Source: Methylobacter psychrophilus (GTDB lineage Bacteria; Pseudomonadota; Gammaproteobacteria; Methylococcales; Methylomonadaceae). From it: a stretch of DNA of 64,000 bases. The stretch is taken from positions 62,001 to 126,000 of the forward strand of contig NZ_JAOEGU010000009.1 of the NCBI RefSeq assembly GCF_025583945.1, written 5' to 3'. The first letter of the stretch is position 1, and each line of letters starts with the position of its first letter. Position numbers and translations under genes: made by a program. Positions 27,776-37,170 of this stretch are shown here, piece after piece. The notes under the pieces are model-generated. The model saw nothing but the letters and a program-made list of their open reading frames with translations. It was not told where the DNA came from and ran no database searches.

Positions 27776-28111
27776 GTGCAGATTCTAATCTGTTTATTGA
27801 ATTGGCCGGATATTACAAGCATTGTAAGAAGTATTAAAAAGATGTTCACCCCAAGCCGCCAGCCGCCCGTATGGAAAACAAATCGCCTACGTATACCTAT
27901 AGGTACCCTGCAAAGAAAATCTCAAATGGATGTGCTGCTCGAATTTATCAATACTTTGCTGGAGCACCAGAATTCAGCAGAGAAGTTTAAAAAATGGACT
28001 TTACTTATTGACGATGTTTTTCAGTTAATGCCTTCCGACAAGCATATGGTTGGGAGAGATTTAGTCCGACTGGAACCAACGGCTTCGCTACAGTATCATG
28101 CTGCGGTATGA
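27776..28111 (+). CDS. Doubtful hypothetical ORF
   Basis: An open frame of 111 codons from GTG lies in a 463-base gap between two minus-strand genes. The second half (from an ATG at 27926, MDVLLEFINTLLEHQN...) has an amino-acid mix like a real protein, but no good ribosome site is seen at any start. It could be a small gene, a fragment of an older gene, or chance. The remaining gap shows nothing else. Confidence 0.3.
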   Translation: MQILICLLNWPDITSIVRSIKKMFTPSRQPPVWKTNRLRIPIGTLQRKSQMDVLLEFINTLLEHQNSAEKFKKWTLLIDDVFQLMPSDKHMVGRDLVRLEPTASLQYHAAV

Positions 28112-28167
28112 TTTCCCATGAATCAGAATGCCAAAAATTTAAAAACTTGAACATCGAGTTCAACCTA

Positions 28168-29412
28168 TTAATGTTCTTTGGCAATAACTGTCACCGCATT
28201 AAGTACTCGGGCAGTCAATAAATTAGAATCACTAATCAACCATTGCTTGATATCATTTGCTTGCCAATCAGGATGCAGTTGTAGCAACAGCGCCGTCACA
28301 CCAACGATATGGGGCGTTGCAAACGAACTACCGGTCATGAAGTCATAGGCTTGATGCGGAACAGTGGTCAAAATATCCAGACCGGGGGCAACAATTTGTA
28401 AATTATCAGGATTATTGGCTTCGCCACCCTGCCCTACGGCTATTACACCCGAAATATTAGCGGGAAAACCGCCTGCTTGATGTTTTCCAGATACTGCAGC
28501 GATTACGATAATGCCTTTTTCCAAGGCTTTCTCAATCAACTGCCGCAATAAAGGATCTTCAGCTCCACTAAGGCTGAGATTTATTATCCGGCTATCCAGT
28601 TTAATAGCTTGATTTAGCGCCAGTGCCAAGGTAAAACTGTTGCAATGAGCGGCTAACGAACCGGGCTTATTAGGCCAGCACGCTCGCAGAGCAAAAACTT
28701 GAGCATCCGGTGCTATGCCTACAATACCTATGCCATTGTCAGGACGCGCCGATAAAATGCCGGCAACGGCTGTACCATGCACCTCGGCCATGTTGTGATC
28801 TATAGGTTCGGGAGCAAGATTTTCCGTATAGTTGATTTGACCTTGAAGATCAGGATGATTGAGATCGACACCCGTATCAATTAAAGCGATACGAACTCCA
28901 CGACCGGTGGTAATTCGGTGCAGATCCGTTATCAGCAGTGATTGTATGCCTGATTGCAAGTGTAAATAAGGATCACTGTATGGCTTTGAAGAGGATTGCT
29001 TATTGCCCATTACCTGAAAGTTGTGCATCTGTTGAACCAATGAGACCTGATGGTCTTTTTGCAAATCTGCCATCACTTGTTGCAACTGTAATTGTGTCGG
29101 CACATTATAAACCACACAACTCACGCCCAATGCAGTAACAGGCCATTGAGCAATAAGCTGTAAATGATGGCGATCAGCCAGTTCATTAGCAATGCGCTCA
29201 CTCCAGCTAGAGTTATTATAGTGGCCGCGAATCCTATAACCGTCTATCGCGTTACCGGGTAATTGCCGATTGATAGTCCGGTCGACAAAAGTAACCAGCA
29301 AGCGGCGATCAACTGTTGCACTGTCACCCAAACGAGGAAAATCAGTTGTATTTGCACAAGCAGTTAATAGTACTAACAAGCCGAGCAACAAAATTGATCG
29401 CAATAATGTCAT
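28168..29412 (-). CDS. Subtilisin-like (S8) protease, lipoprotein
   Basis: This 414-residue exported protease has a lipobox LTAC with C19, so it should be anchored in a membrane facing the periplasm or cell surface. An I9-like propeptide region (about 35-135) precedes the S8 domain. The triad is D179 (DTGVD), H212 (HGTAVAG) and S363 (GSSFATPH). The segment 301-312 (IIVIAAVSGKHQ) lacks the asparagine that normally forms the oxyanion hole, so activity may be altered. It is seven bases behind the anti-sigma gene and belongs to the sigma/anti-sigma cassette, perhaps as an output or as a regulator of the anti-sigma factor. Confidence 0.88.
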   Translation of the reverse strand: MTLLRSILLLGLLVLLTACANTTDFPRLGDSATVDRRLLVTFVDRTINRQLPGNAIDGYRIRGHYNNSSWSERIANELADRHHLQLIAQWPVTALGVSCVVYNVPTQLQLQQVMADLQKDHQVSLVQQMHNFQVMGNKQSSSKPYSDPYLHLQSGIQSLLITDLHRITTGRGVRIALIDTGVDLNHPDLQGQINYTENLAPEPIDHNMAEVHGTAVAGILSARPDNGIGIVGIAPDAQVFALRACWPNKPGSLAAHCNSFTLALALNQAIKLDSRIINLSLSGAEDPLLRQLIEKALEKGIIVIAAVSGKHQAGGFPANISGVIAVGQGGEANNPDNLQIVAPGLDILTTVPHQAYDFMTGSSFATPHIVGVTALLLQLHPDWQANDIKQWLISDSNLLTARVLNAVTVIAKEH

Positions 29413-29419
29413 AATTGGC

Positions 29420-30145
29420 TTAGGGTTCGATTACAGGTTCAACCAACAACACATTTTTTTGGTTGCGCAAAAAGGCAATGGAGGTGGTTAATTGTGAACT
29501 ATCTTGGCCATCACCCAAGCTTACCGTATAGGCACCAACACTATTAGGGCCCTCGACAATTTTTCCGCGAACCTTTTCAAGTAGAGAATCAATGACAATA
29601 TCCGGCAAAGATTTGGAAAAAACGATGCGCAACTTGGCTCCTTTCGGCGACGCCGGCTTGGCACTTGATAATGTGTAATAATCCATTATTACCGGGGAGC
29701 TCTCGAATTGCATGATTAGCGGAATCATCACCAGTAGCATTAATACCGCAATGGCAAAATATTTTCCAGGGCCGCCGCGAAAGCGCAATAATCGTCTAAC
29801 CCGACTTGCAGTATTATCAGACAAGCCTGACATCAGGCTTGCAGGCTTTCCAAGCCGGCTAAGGTTCTGCTGATTGATAGATGACCTGACTGGTTCAACT
29901 GCTAGCAATTTTGCCCGCAATCCTGCGAAAGACGCATCGGCCGCCACATCCAAAACAGAAGCTTGATTGATTTCAGCGGATAATTTACGCAAGACAACCA
30001 ATTCCCGACTACACAAAATGCAACTACGAAGATGGCTTGCCACCTGCTTGCGCTCATATTGTTCCAGGCTATGATTGACATACCAAGGTAACAATAGCTG
30101 TATTTGTTGGTGATCATCAGTTAATGGAAAAGTATGTCGATTCAT
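29420..30145 (-). CDS. Anti-sigma factor with zinc-finger (ZAS) domain
   Basis: From the ATG at 30145, four bases after the sigma stop, the product has 241 residues; the longer frame overlapping the sigma gene is rejected. The N-terminus holds the zinc-binding anti-sigma motif HxxxCxxC (H38, C42, C45) that holds an ECF sigma at the membrane. One membrane helix lies at about 129-146 and a periplasmic C-terminal part (about 147-241) follows. The periplasmic part has a beta-rich look (LRIVFSKSLPDIVID) and could sense a signal or serve as protease substrate. Neighbours support the role fully. Confidence 0.85.
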   Translation of the reverse strand: MNRHTFPLTDDHQQIQLLLPWYVNHSLEQYERKQVASHLRSCILCSRELVVLRKLSAEINQASVLDVAADASFAGLRAKLLAVEPVRSSINQQNLSRLGKPASLMSGLSDNTASRVRRLLRFRGGPGKYFAIAVLMLLVMIPLIMQFESSPVIMDYYTLSSAKPASPKGAKLRIVFSKSLPDIVIDSLLEKVRGKIVEGPNSVGAYTVSLGDGQDSSQLTTSIAFLRNQKNVLLVEPVIEP

Positions 30146-30149
30146 GACC

Positions 30150-30752
30150 TTAGTTCTCTTGAGTTTCTGCAAAAATCTGAAGCTTTTTACGAGCATGAAA
30201 CATGCGTGTTTTTACGGTGTTTTCAGGACAGTTCAATATTTTGGCAATCTCCTGATAAGGCAGACCGTGATAATAGGTCAGCTCAATCACAGCTCGCTGA
30301 TCCGGTTGAAGTGTTGCCAATGCACAACGTAACCAGTCAGTACTTTCCAGGTTTTTAGCTGGATTGGATGCGTGATCACCGATAGTGTCAATCAAGTCAT
30401 CAACATTAACATCATTACTGCGACGTGCATTTTTGGATATCAACTTAAGTGCTTTGTTATAGGCGATACCAAACACCCATGTTGATATTTTACTGGTATG
30501 ATTAAAACTCTCGGGTTTTTGCCACACTACCAATAAAGTTTCCTGGATAAGTTCCTCAACTGATTCAGGCTGGTTGGTCATTCGTACAATAAAACGAAAC
30601 AGCTTTGTATAGTAAATTTTGTAAAACACTTCGAATGCCGAAGTATCCCCTTTGATAATACGCTTAAGCAAAGCATACTCATCAACAACCTTAGCAGTAT
30701 CGGACTGGTCAGAAATTGGTTGTCGATTCTTGGAAGACACTAAACTCAACAT
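30150..30752 (-). CDS. ECF-type RNA polymerase sigma factor
   Basis: This is a group-4 sigma with region 2 (FEVFYKIYYTKLFRFIVRM, then ELIQETLLVVWQ) and region 4 (ALATLQPDQRAVIEL and LPYQEIAKILNCPENTVKTRM). The ATG at 30752 gives 200 residues; the frame is open back to TTG at 30833 and the true start is not certain because no strong ribosome site is visible. It is followed at once by its anti-sigma factor and an S8 protease and preceded by a TorF-type porin gene 88 bases upstream. This forms a four-gene minus-strand unit. Confidence 0.88.
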   Translation of the reverse strand: MLSLVSSKNRQPISDQSDTAKVVDEYALLKRIIKGDTSAFEVFYKIYYTKLFRFIVRMTNQPESVEELIQETLLVVWQKPESFNHTSKISTWVFGIAYNKALKLISKNARRSNDVNVDDLIDTIGDHASNPAKNLESTDWLRCALATLQPDQRAVIELTYYHGLPYQEIAKILNCPENTVKTRMFHARKKLQIFAETQEN

Positions 30753-30840
30753 TTTTTTAACCAACACATTTGTGTTTTTAGATTCATCATAAGTTATATT
30801 CCTTAGTAAGATAAAAAGGTTCAAATGCCGCAAGAAAATT

Positions 30841-31605
30841 CTAAAATCCTACAGTAATAGACAGCAAATATTTATTCTCTAAAGGACTTGGATAGAACGC
30901 ATTCAAATCAAATTCCGATTCATTGTATTGATTTAAATGAACATCGACGTAACGGGCATCAAGTGTCAGATAGGACGTCAAAAACCAGGAGGCCCCGAAA
31001 TTCCAATAAAAATAGTCCTGATCGAGTAAATTCCAACTTTGTGAATAACCCAGCCCCCCTGAAATCTGTACTGTATCCAAAATATCACGGCGAAAATTAA
31101 TTTCATAGCTAGGCACAGTGGTATGACGTTGATAAGCATTGGGAGCAACAGAAACCTTACCGCTGAACCATTCTTTATAATGCAAGGTAGCACTAAGTTC
31201 TGCGTAATCAGCACGCTGCCCAAACAGTTTGCCGTTATAAACATAACCGTTAGCGGAAAGCTCGGTTCTCCAATTAACGGATAGCGGTAATATCCAGCCC
31301 AAATAAGGCTTAATTTCAATCTCGGCACTATTGGTATTGGGCTGACTATTAAAATTAACTTTTGAAAGTCCTAAACCGACAAACCACCCGGAAGCATTCT
31401 CATAATCTATGAGACCTTGCACTACCGGATTGCCCTGGCTTTTGGAATAACCCCGATAAACGTAGTCACTCCGAAAACTTAATTCACCGTGCCAATCAGC
31501 ATTGACAGGCGAAAAGCCAAGTAATAAACCAAACAGCGACAATGCACGAAAAAAAAACCGTAGCGGAGCTTCTGACGCTTTAAACAGGTAAGCATTTGTC
31601 TTCAT
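30841..31605 (-). CDS. TorF-family putative porin (Gcw_chp)
   Basis: From the ATG at 31605 the product has 254 residues with a signal peptide (FFFRALSLFGLLLGF, cleaved near VNA-DW). The body shows repeated amphipathic beta-strands, including SFRSDYVYRGYSKSQGNPVV near the start, the hallmark of the TIGR02001/TorF family, and the chain ends in an aromatic (TVGF) as outer-membrane barrels do. Its cargo is unknown. The longer frame starts with TTG. It is the first gene of the sigma/anti-sigma/protease unit, or has its own promoter in the 405-base gap upstream. Confidence 0.85.
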   Translation of the reverse strand: MKTNAYLFKASEAPLRFFFRALSLFGLLLGFSPVNADWHGELSFRSDYVYRGYSKSQGNPVVQGLIDYENASGWFVGLGLSKVNFNSQPNTNSAEIEIKPYLGWILPLSVNWRTELSANGYVYNGKLFGQRADYAELSATLHYKEWFSGKVSVAPNAYQRHTTVPSYEINFRRDILDTVQISGGLGYSQSWNLLDQDYFYWNFGASWFLTSYLTLDARYVDVHLNQYNESEFDLNAFYPSPLENKYLLSITVGF

Positions 31606-32010
31606 AGGTAAGATAATATAAAAACGCAAATTACGGTAAAAGTCCTCAGCGCCAAGTGCTTTTACCGAGAAAATAGTATTTTTTTATAACGGATCCATTA
31701 CCTCCCGGCACAACACTTTGGAATATATGTTTTTATAATATTAGTATTCATTATGCTGAATTTAAAAATGCCCCACATATAAAATTACGCGGCAGTAAAA
31801 CGATATTCAACCTCCTTGGCAACACGCTCCTGCGTCTGTTAAGGAGCCAATTGTTAGCGCTCTACCTACTGTATTCATGTAGCCGCACCCCCAGCGCTCT
31901 CGTTGGATGAAAGAGCGCTTAACGTTACTTTACTTCCAATCCCCCCTCTATTAAAAAGGCAAGTCAAGGTGTGCAAGTTATAAAATCACCACTCCATATA
32001 ACAGGCACAT
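31606..32010. other. Intergenic region before the porin gene
   Basis: This region separates the end of the diheme peroxidase gene and the porin start. It holds a hairpin AGCGCTCT-n11-AGAGCGCT (31893-31919), which may end the upstream transcript although no T-run follows. The rest probably carries the porin promoter; no clear boxes were assigned. Confidence 0.5.
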
Positions 32011-34473
32011 TTATTTCAGTCCAATATCAAAAGATTGTAGTGCCGGTAAGCCTTTAGATTTTCGTCCCGCCGCTCCAACGGCTGGCATCTCTAAACTTTG
32101 CTCTACAGCAGGATTTAATTTCACTTTATTCTCATCGCCTACATGGCCATTAGGTATCGTTAAGGAAGGATGATCGAAAGGAGCCTTCTCCCAACGAACA
32201 CGTTCATCGGTCAGTGACTTCATAAAAGCAACCATATCATCCACATCCGAACTGCTCAAACCCAATGTTTCCTGAGACGATTGACCTGGATTACACGTTC
32301 TGTTAAGCAATTCTTTAGTGCCTGCCATATCCGGTGACATATTACTGGCCTGACCGGAACTTCCCTTCAAAAAACCGCTATTGTCCATCAATCCGGTTAC
32401 CGGATCAGTGGCAACCACGCTATTACCGTATGCATCAATAGTTAATAACGCCCCACCACAGTTTGAATCTATTAGAAACAAGTCTTTACGATCCCCTCCC
32501 CGATTATAAAATTGAACGACTTGTTCCAGGGTTGCCTGGCCACCATTGTGAAAATAAGGTCCAGTCAACTCGACATTACGCAATGTCGATGTTTTGAACG
32601 CACCGTCAACCGCATCACGCTCATCACTCACAACAGGATCAGTACCACACAGATAACCCCAATTTGAAGTGACAGGATTCCAGGAAATACAACCAAGATT
32701 TGCAAACAGGAAAGAATTATTTTGAAATGGGTCGGGAAATAAACTGGAAATATTAGGAGCTGCAATAGAGTAATCGAACGGATCATTCGCTTTATTCTTT
32801 GCATTACGGGTAAACGATAAGGGATAACCATAGCCATCAGTCGCCCCCACACCAAGATCTTCTTCTGTAGGACGTACACCAATATTGTAGAAACCCTCAT
32901 CATAAAGGGCAATTCCACCATCACCCATCAACATACGCAAAGTGTATTTACCAATCTCTGGCACATTACGGACATTCTCCACATGAGTAACTGACGCAGA
33001 CGTAAATTCGGAACCCAGATGACAAGCAATACATTTACCTTGATTCACAAACAGGTTTAACCCTCTTTGCTCTTGGTCAGTGAGCTTATCGCGCCCATTA
33101 ATAGCCTGATCGAAACGGGAGTCATCAGATACCAATGTTGATTCATAAGCTTGAACGGCCAACCCCCAAAACAAGGAAAAATTATTTTCAATCAGTTTAT
33201 AACCGTCTACCGTTTGCGTATCCGACACATCCCAATAGGCATTATTAAAAGCACTTTGTATCAATAACTTATAAGTATTTACAGGCTTAATATTTCCGGC
33301 AGTATTAGTATATGGACCCAATACGCTATCAGATACGTCAACTTTTTGTTTTCCCAACGGCTTGACTGCCAGTATTTTTTTGCCCAACTCAGAAAAATCT
33401 TTCCCACCACAAGACATTTCAAAATCACTTAGTGCCGGGCCAACGGCTTGCGAGGCAAGGCTGGAGTTATAGATGGTAATCCTGTTTTTAACGAGCTTAC
33501 CATTAGCATTTTTTCGGTAGATCTCATCAGATGGCGTCAATAAAGGATCAGCAAACCGCCTCAGTCCAAATGGATCCAGCCCGTTAAAAACGTTATTTGC
33601 CCGTCCATCCCAAAAATTACGGAAATTATAAACCGCATTAATAATGGTGGGTGTATTACGAGGCTCGACCTGACGCACCGATCTTCCTCCCACATTAAAC
33701 AGCGGCATATCAGGACCCGATTTAGGAAACCTTTTTTTACAAAGTTCTTTTTTACCTGAAGGTGTCAAACCATTAAATGTTGAATAATAAACTCCCTGAG
33801 ATGACACCACGTCATCACTATCATAGACAATTTGAGCATTTCGATCCGCTTGAAGTGCTTGGCCTGCGACAGGATTTTGTGGCTCCTGATATTGCCGTAG
33901 CGGAAAATCTTTCTTTGTCAGTGTGTAATTGGGACCTTTTCCAGAGGTGGGTAACAGCGGATCCAGGTTGGTTGTGTTGGGATACGAGGCCATGAAATCG
34001 AAAACTTTGCCGATTGGGGTAATACCGTCACTGGCAAACTTGCCGCCGGCATTTCTTAAGCCCGGGTCAATCTGATTTTTTATGCGGTTATCCGCACCTG
34101 CCTGAAAATGACAACTGGCACAGGCAATACCGTCGCTCCCTACCTGACTATCCCAGAATAACATTTTCCCCAAGGCTATCAATGCAGCTTTGTTTTTAAT
34201 AATACTCGGTGATATTGACACTTTATTACCACTACCATCAACCATGTATGGCTCTGGCACTGGCGTACATTTAAGTGAACCGGGTACTTCCGGAAAGTTA
34301 ACCCTATCCATGGCATTGGCAGCACAAAAAACCTGTAGTGCTGTTGGCTTGCTGGCAACCGCTGCCATAGCAGGTTGAGTAAAAGTAACCAGTAACGCAG
34401 TCACCCCTAGAAAAACAGTCCATTCGAAAAGATTAGTTAAGCCTTTTCGACTTAATTTAAATACAGTGTTCAT
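32011..34473 (-). CDS. Exported diheme cytochrome c peroxidase / MauG-like protein
   Basis: This 820-residue protein has a signal peptide (VFLGVTALLVTFTQPAMA) and two haem c motifs: CASCH at 118-122 and CIACH at 481-485. The region after the first motif (GQALQADRNAQIVYDS; PRNTPTIINAVYNFRNFWDGRA) and the later ELTGPYFHNGGQATLEQVVQFYNRGG are typical of the CcpA/MauG superfamily. At about 820 residues it is roughly twice the size of CcpA; inserts lie between the haem domains. MauG-like proteins use peroxide or a high-valent state to oxidise proteins or cofactors. It ends the island's last transcription unit, 30 bases after the 779-aa gene. Confidence 0.88.
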   Translation of the reverse strand: MNTVFKLSRKGLTNLFEWTVFLGVTALLVTFTQPAMAAVASKPTALQVFCAANAMDRVNFPEVPGSLKCTPVPEPYMVDGSGNKVSISPSIIKNKAALIALGKMLFWDSQVGSDGIACASCHFQAGADNRIKNQIDPGLRNAGGKFASDGITPIGKVFDFMASYPNTTNLDPLLPTSGKGPNYTLTKKDFPLRQYQEPQNPVAGQALQADRNAQIVYDSDDVVSSQGVYYSTFNGLTPSGKKELCKKRFPKSGPDMPLFNVGGRSVRQVEPRNTPTIINAVYNFRNFWDGRANNVFNGLDPFGLRRFADPLLTPSDEIYRKNANGKLVKNRITIYNSSLASQAVGPALSDFEMSCGGKDFSELGKKILAVKPLGKQKVDVSDSVLGPYTNTAGNIKPVNTYKLLIQSAFNNAYWDVSDTQTVDGYKLIENNFSLFWGLAVQAYESTLVSDDSRFDQAINGRDKLTDQEQRGLNLFVNQGKCIACHLGSEFTSASVTHVENVRNVPEIGKYTLRMLMGDGGIALYDEGFYNIGVRPTEEDLGVGATDGYGYPLSFTRNAKNKANDPFDYSIAAPNISSLFPDPFQNNSFLFANLGCISWNPVTSNWGYLCGTDPVVSDERDAVDGAFKTSTLRNVELTGPYFHNGGQATLEQVVQFYNRGGDRKDLFLIDSNCGGALLTIDAYGNSVVATDPVTGLMDNSGFLKGSSGQASNMSPDMAGTKELLNRTCNPGQSSQETLGLSSSDVDDMVAFMKSLTDERVRWEKAPFDHPSLTIPNGHVGDENKVKLNPAVEQSLEMPAVGAAGRKSKGLPALQSFDIGLK

Positions 34474-34503
34474 AATAAATTCTCTCTGGGGGGAATTACT
34501 TGG

Positions 34504-36843
34504 TTAAAATTGGCAAGTATTCACAACACCTACACTGGTGGTGATAACACCGCATATCAGTGTTGGCACAATATTCCCAACCCCACCTCGGCTTGAATAG
34601 ACAGTGACTGACTCTGGAAGTGTATAGATATTGGTAGGTAACGCTGGATTTCCACGCGGATGCAAAGGATCTAAAATGGTTCCGGACGCTGAATAGACCC
34701 AGCACGGATTGTTTCCAGCGGGACATGGTAATCCGCCGGCTGGAACTGTAGCAGGATTGCTTACCAACTGCATCGGTTGAGGGTCATTAGCCAGCTGAAG
34801 ACCCGACAGACTAGTAGCCTGTACATATAATTGCAGGTTAGATGTCGCGTTTGGTAGCGAAGAAGTTGCAGTAACTGTTAGCTTGCCTTTATTTTGTTTG
34901 TTGTCCCAAGTAGCTTTAAGTACAGTAACCCTATCAGGTATTTGTGTTACAGGAACAGTCAACTGGTTAGCCAACTTGCCCGCACATTGGTTTGGAGCCG
35001 GCATAGGCTGCGCCCATGGTGCTGGATCAAGTGGTTCTACAATAGGTGGATTACTACCTGCGCTCGGGGTAGTAAGCAGCCCGGAACCACAGGCCAAAAA
35101 AGCCAAATCCTGAAAGTTATTGGGAACTACCGGATCACCCAGGAACAAATTTTCAGGGAAAATATACTCAAAGTTCGGTGCATTATACTGACCGGCAACC
35201 AAGCCATTGGCATATTTACCAGCGGGATTTTTTGGATCCAGATAAGCTTGGGGTATATAACAAGCAATTGATTTACTGTTACATAGCGACCGGCTAACAA
35301 TACGCATATTTCGCGTTGGTGGAGCATAAGCACCGGTGGCTGGGACAAAGCGAACGCGCCCGATAACTGGTGGACCTGAAGGATTCACACTACTTAAAAA
35401 CCGTTCAGTCACCAATCCGCTTACCTTATCAACATCCATGGCAAAAATATCGACCAAAGTACTAGGGTCGGTAGTAAAGCCCTCAACCTTAATTTTTGAG
35501 GTCACTTCCTGTGGAATATTTTGGATGGGCAACGCATTAGTTCCTGCCAACAAACCTTCAATCATCACATAGACCGGCTTGGTACCGGGATAGGTATAGA
35601 TGCCGGTATGGTTATTAATAGTATGCGCAGAAATGTAATAAAGCGAAGTAACCGGTTGGTTTGGAACATAATTATCAACCAACAAAGTACCTGAGTAATC
35701 AATATAATCGCCTACTTCAAAAGGCGCTTGTCGATCCGGGCGCGTTGTGCACGGGTTAGTAATAACGCCTCCTTTAGAGTCTACAAACGTTCCGCAAGGG
35801 CCTGGTGGTGGCGGTGGATTGACCGGTAATGCATCCATTACGAAGCTGTGACAATAGCCATCCTTTTGTGCTGGGAAAGCGGGAAAAGTAATGCCATTGG
35901 CGATAGGTAAATTTGTACATTTAGAGCCGTTCTTACCTTGTTTGGGACGATTCTGCTGAGGACAAAGCGCATCTGTATCACCGCCGATACCAAAAGGATA
36001 AGCTCGGGGAATACACATAGGAAAACCGGTAGCAGCATGAATCGTAGGATTATCCGTATCTACCGTAAAACGTTGATCATAGTGACTTTCTTCAACATCA
36101 CAACGCTCTGCGTCTGGTAATAAAAAACAACCTGGCCCGCCATGTTTTAAGCCAAAACGGCCTATAGCATCGTTAAGCCGAACCCGAGCGTTTGGAGCCA
36201 GACATTGTGGGTTGGCTGTTGATTGCCCCTGAAGTCCGTTAGTAGGCAAACCCGAAGAGACACAAAGCTCACCAGTTGTGTAATCAATGGACTTGATATA
36301 GCCCTGTCCAACATTAAGGCTTTGTTGTGAAATAAAAACTAACCCGGCGATATGCTGGTTATCCCCAGTGACAGAATCATTGACAATATTTCCTTGTATA
36401 TGAATCTCATAAGCCGGTAAAGCCAACGAATCCGGTGTCATGTTTTTATCGTCCAGGGTCAGTCCTGATGTACCTGGCGCTGTACCGACTGGTGTCAATA
36501 ATGGATCAAAAAGCTCTGCCCAGGTTAACGTAGTGGCTGGCATCTGCAGGATAGTATTACAAGGAATTATTATATCAACACCATTCACGGTAACCCTACC
36601 GCCCCATAGACGCGGATCAATGTAAGTGCCTGAATCCGTACACACATAGGGATCGACACTAGCATTTTGCATGTAACCTGTTACATCAAACTGCGTTGGT
36701 ACAGTCGGAGGTGGAGTAATGGGGCTAACATCAAAAATAGCAGGTTTGAAAATGTTTTGATTACCTTGCGCGGCAAATATAGAATCGACAGCAGTCAATG
36801 TACTTATCAAACCAAAAATAAAGCTAAGGTATTTAAATTTCAT
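34504..36843 (-). CDS. Exported protein of unknown family (779 aa)
   Basis: A signal peptide (YLSFIFGLISTLTAVDS, cleaved near FAA-QG) is followed by 750 residues rich in proline, glycine and asparagine, with about fifteen cysteines. No haem or copper motif and no transmembrane segment is seen. The composition suggests a beta-rich extracellular or periplasmic protein, perhaps with disulfides. It lies directly upstream of, and is probably cotranscribed with, the MauG-like gene, and follows the oxidase/SCO genes. The location suggests it is a structural or substrate partner of that system. No function can be assigned. Confidence 0.8.
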   Translation of the reverse strand: MKFKYLSFIFGLISTLTAVDSIFAAQGNQNIFKPAIFDVSPITPPPTVPTQFDVTGYMQNASVDPYVCTDSGTYIDPRLWGGRVTVNGVDIIIPCNTILQMPATTLTWAELFDPLLTPVGTAPGTSGLTLDDKNMTPDSLALPAYEIHIQGNIVNDSVTGDNQHIAGLVFISQQSLNVGQGYIKSIDYTTGELCVSSGLPTNGLQGQSTANPQCLAPNARVRLNDAIGRFGLKHGGPGCFLLPDAERCDVEESHYDQRFTVDTDNPTIHAATGFPMCIPRAYPFGIGGDTDALCPQQNRPKQGKNGSKCTNLPIANGITFPAFPAQKDGYCHSFVMDALPVNPPPPPGPCGTFVDSKGGVITNPCTTRPDRQAPFEVGDYIDYSGTLLVDNYVPNQPVTSLYYISAHTINNHTGIYTYPGTKPVYVMIEGLLAGTNALPIQNIPQEVTSKIKVEGFTTDPSTLVDIFAMDVDKVSGLVTERFLSSVNPSGPPVIGRVRFVPATGAYAPPTRNMRIVSRSLCNSKSIACYIPQAYLDPKNPAGKYANGLVAGQYNAPNFEYIFPENLFLGDPVVPNNFQDLAFLACGSGLLTTPSAGSNPPIVEPLDPAPWAQPMPAPNQCAGKLANQLTVPVTQIPDRVTVLKATWDNKQNKGKLTVTATSSLPNATSNLQLYVQATSLSGLQLANDPQPMQLVSNPATVPAGGLPCPAGNNPCWVYSASGTILDPLHPRGNPALPTNIYTLPESVTVYSSRGGVGNIVPTLICGVITTSVGVVNTCQF

Positions 36844-36873
36844 GGCAGAATCTCTTTTAATTTTTTTTAAAAA

Positions 36874-36954
36874 ATCTTGGTTGCTTTATTGATGAGGATA
36901 TTCATACCCTTCCCCGATATTTGGCTTCATCCCAAAGGGATCCCCTTATTGCTG
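36874..36954 (-). repeat. Island repeat R, copy 3 (inverted, partial)
   Basis: Read on the minus strand it gives cagcaataagg, gggatgaagccaa, ggggaagggtatg and caataaagcaacc, in the same order as in copies at 40660-40811 and 51630-51789. It starts 30 bases before the 779-aa gene. This is the shortest copy; it lies in a 327-base gap that also holds an element end at 37097-37163. Confidence 0.65.
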
Positions 36955-37096
36955 TCGCTAAATTCTGCGTTACTGACACTAAATTATTTCTATTTGCCGA
37001 CAGTCTCTGCCAGCACCCCTTCATCAGTTCAAAAAGCTGGTGTAACTCTCAACCAAGTTATTATTTTTTGCCTTTGGTAGCCTTAATCTATAGACT

Positions 37097-37163
37097 TTCA
37101 AAAATTAAATTTCCAATTCATATCGCTGTGTGCGTAGAAATTATTTATCTGAGAATCTATAAG
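37097..37163. repeat. Short dispersed element (TTTCA...TTATCTGA ends)
   Basis: The stretch tttcaaaaattaaatttcca ... aattatttatctgagaatc resembles 51812-51899 (tttcagaaattaactttcca ... gttatttatctgaaag) and the flanks of the hairpin at 26258-26318. It is a probable relic of one small element family. There is no coding content. Confidence 0.45.
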
Positions 37164-37170
37164 TAATGCT

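Noticed and set aside
36672-36685. TGTAACCTGTTACA as a further operator
   Set aside because: It has a shorter spacing than the other palindromes and lies inside the coding region of the 779-aa gene.
36877-37166. Small plus-strand frames (67-81 codons) in the gap before the SCO gene
   Set aside because: They cover repeat R and element sequence, overlap each other in different frames and have no ribosome site.
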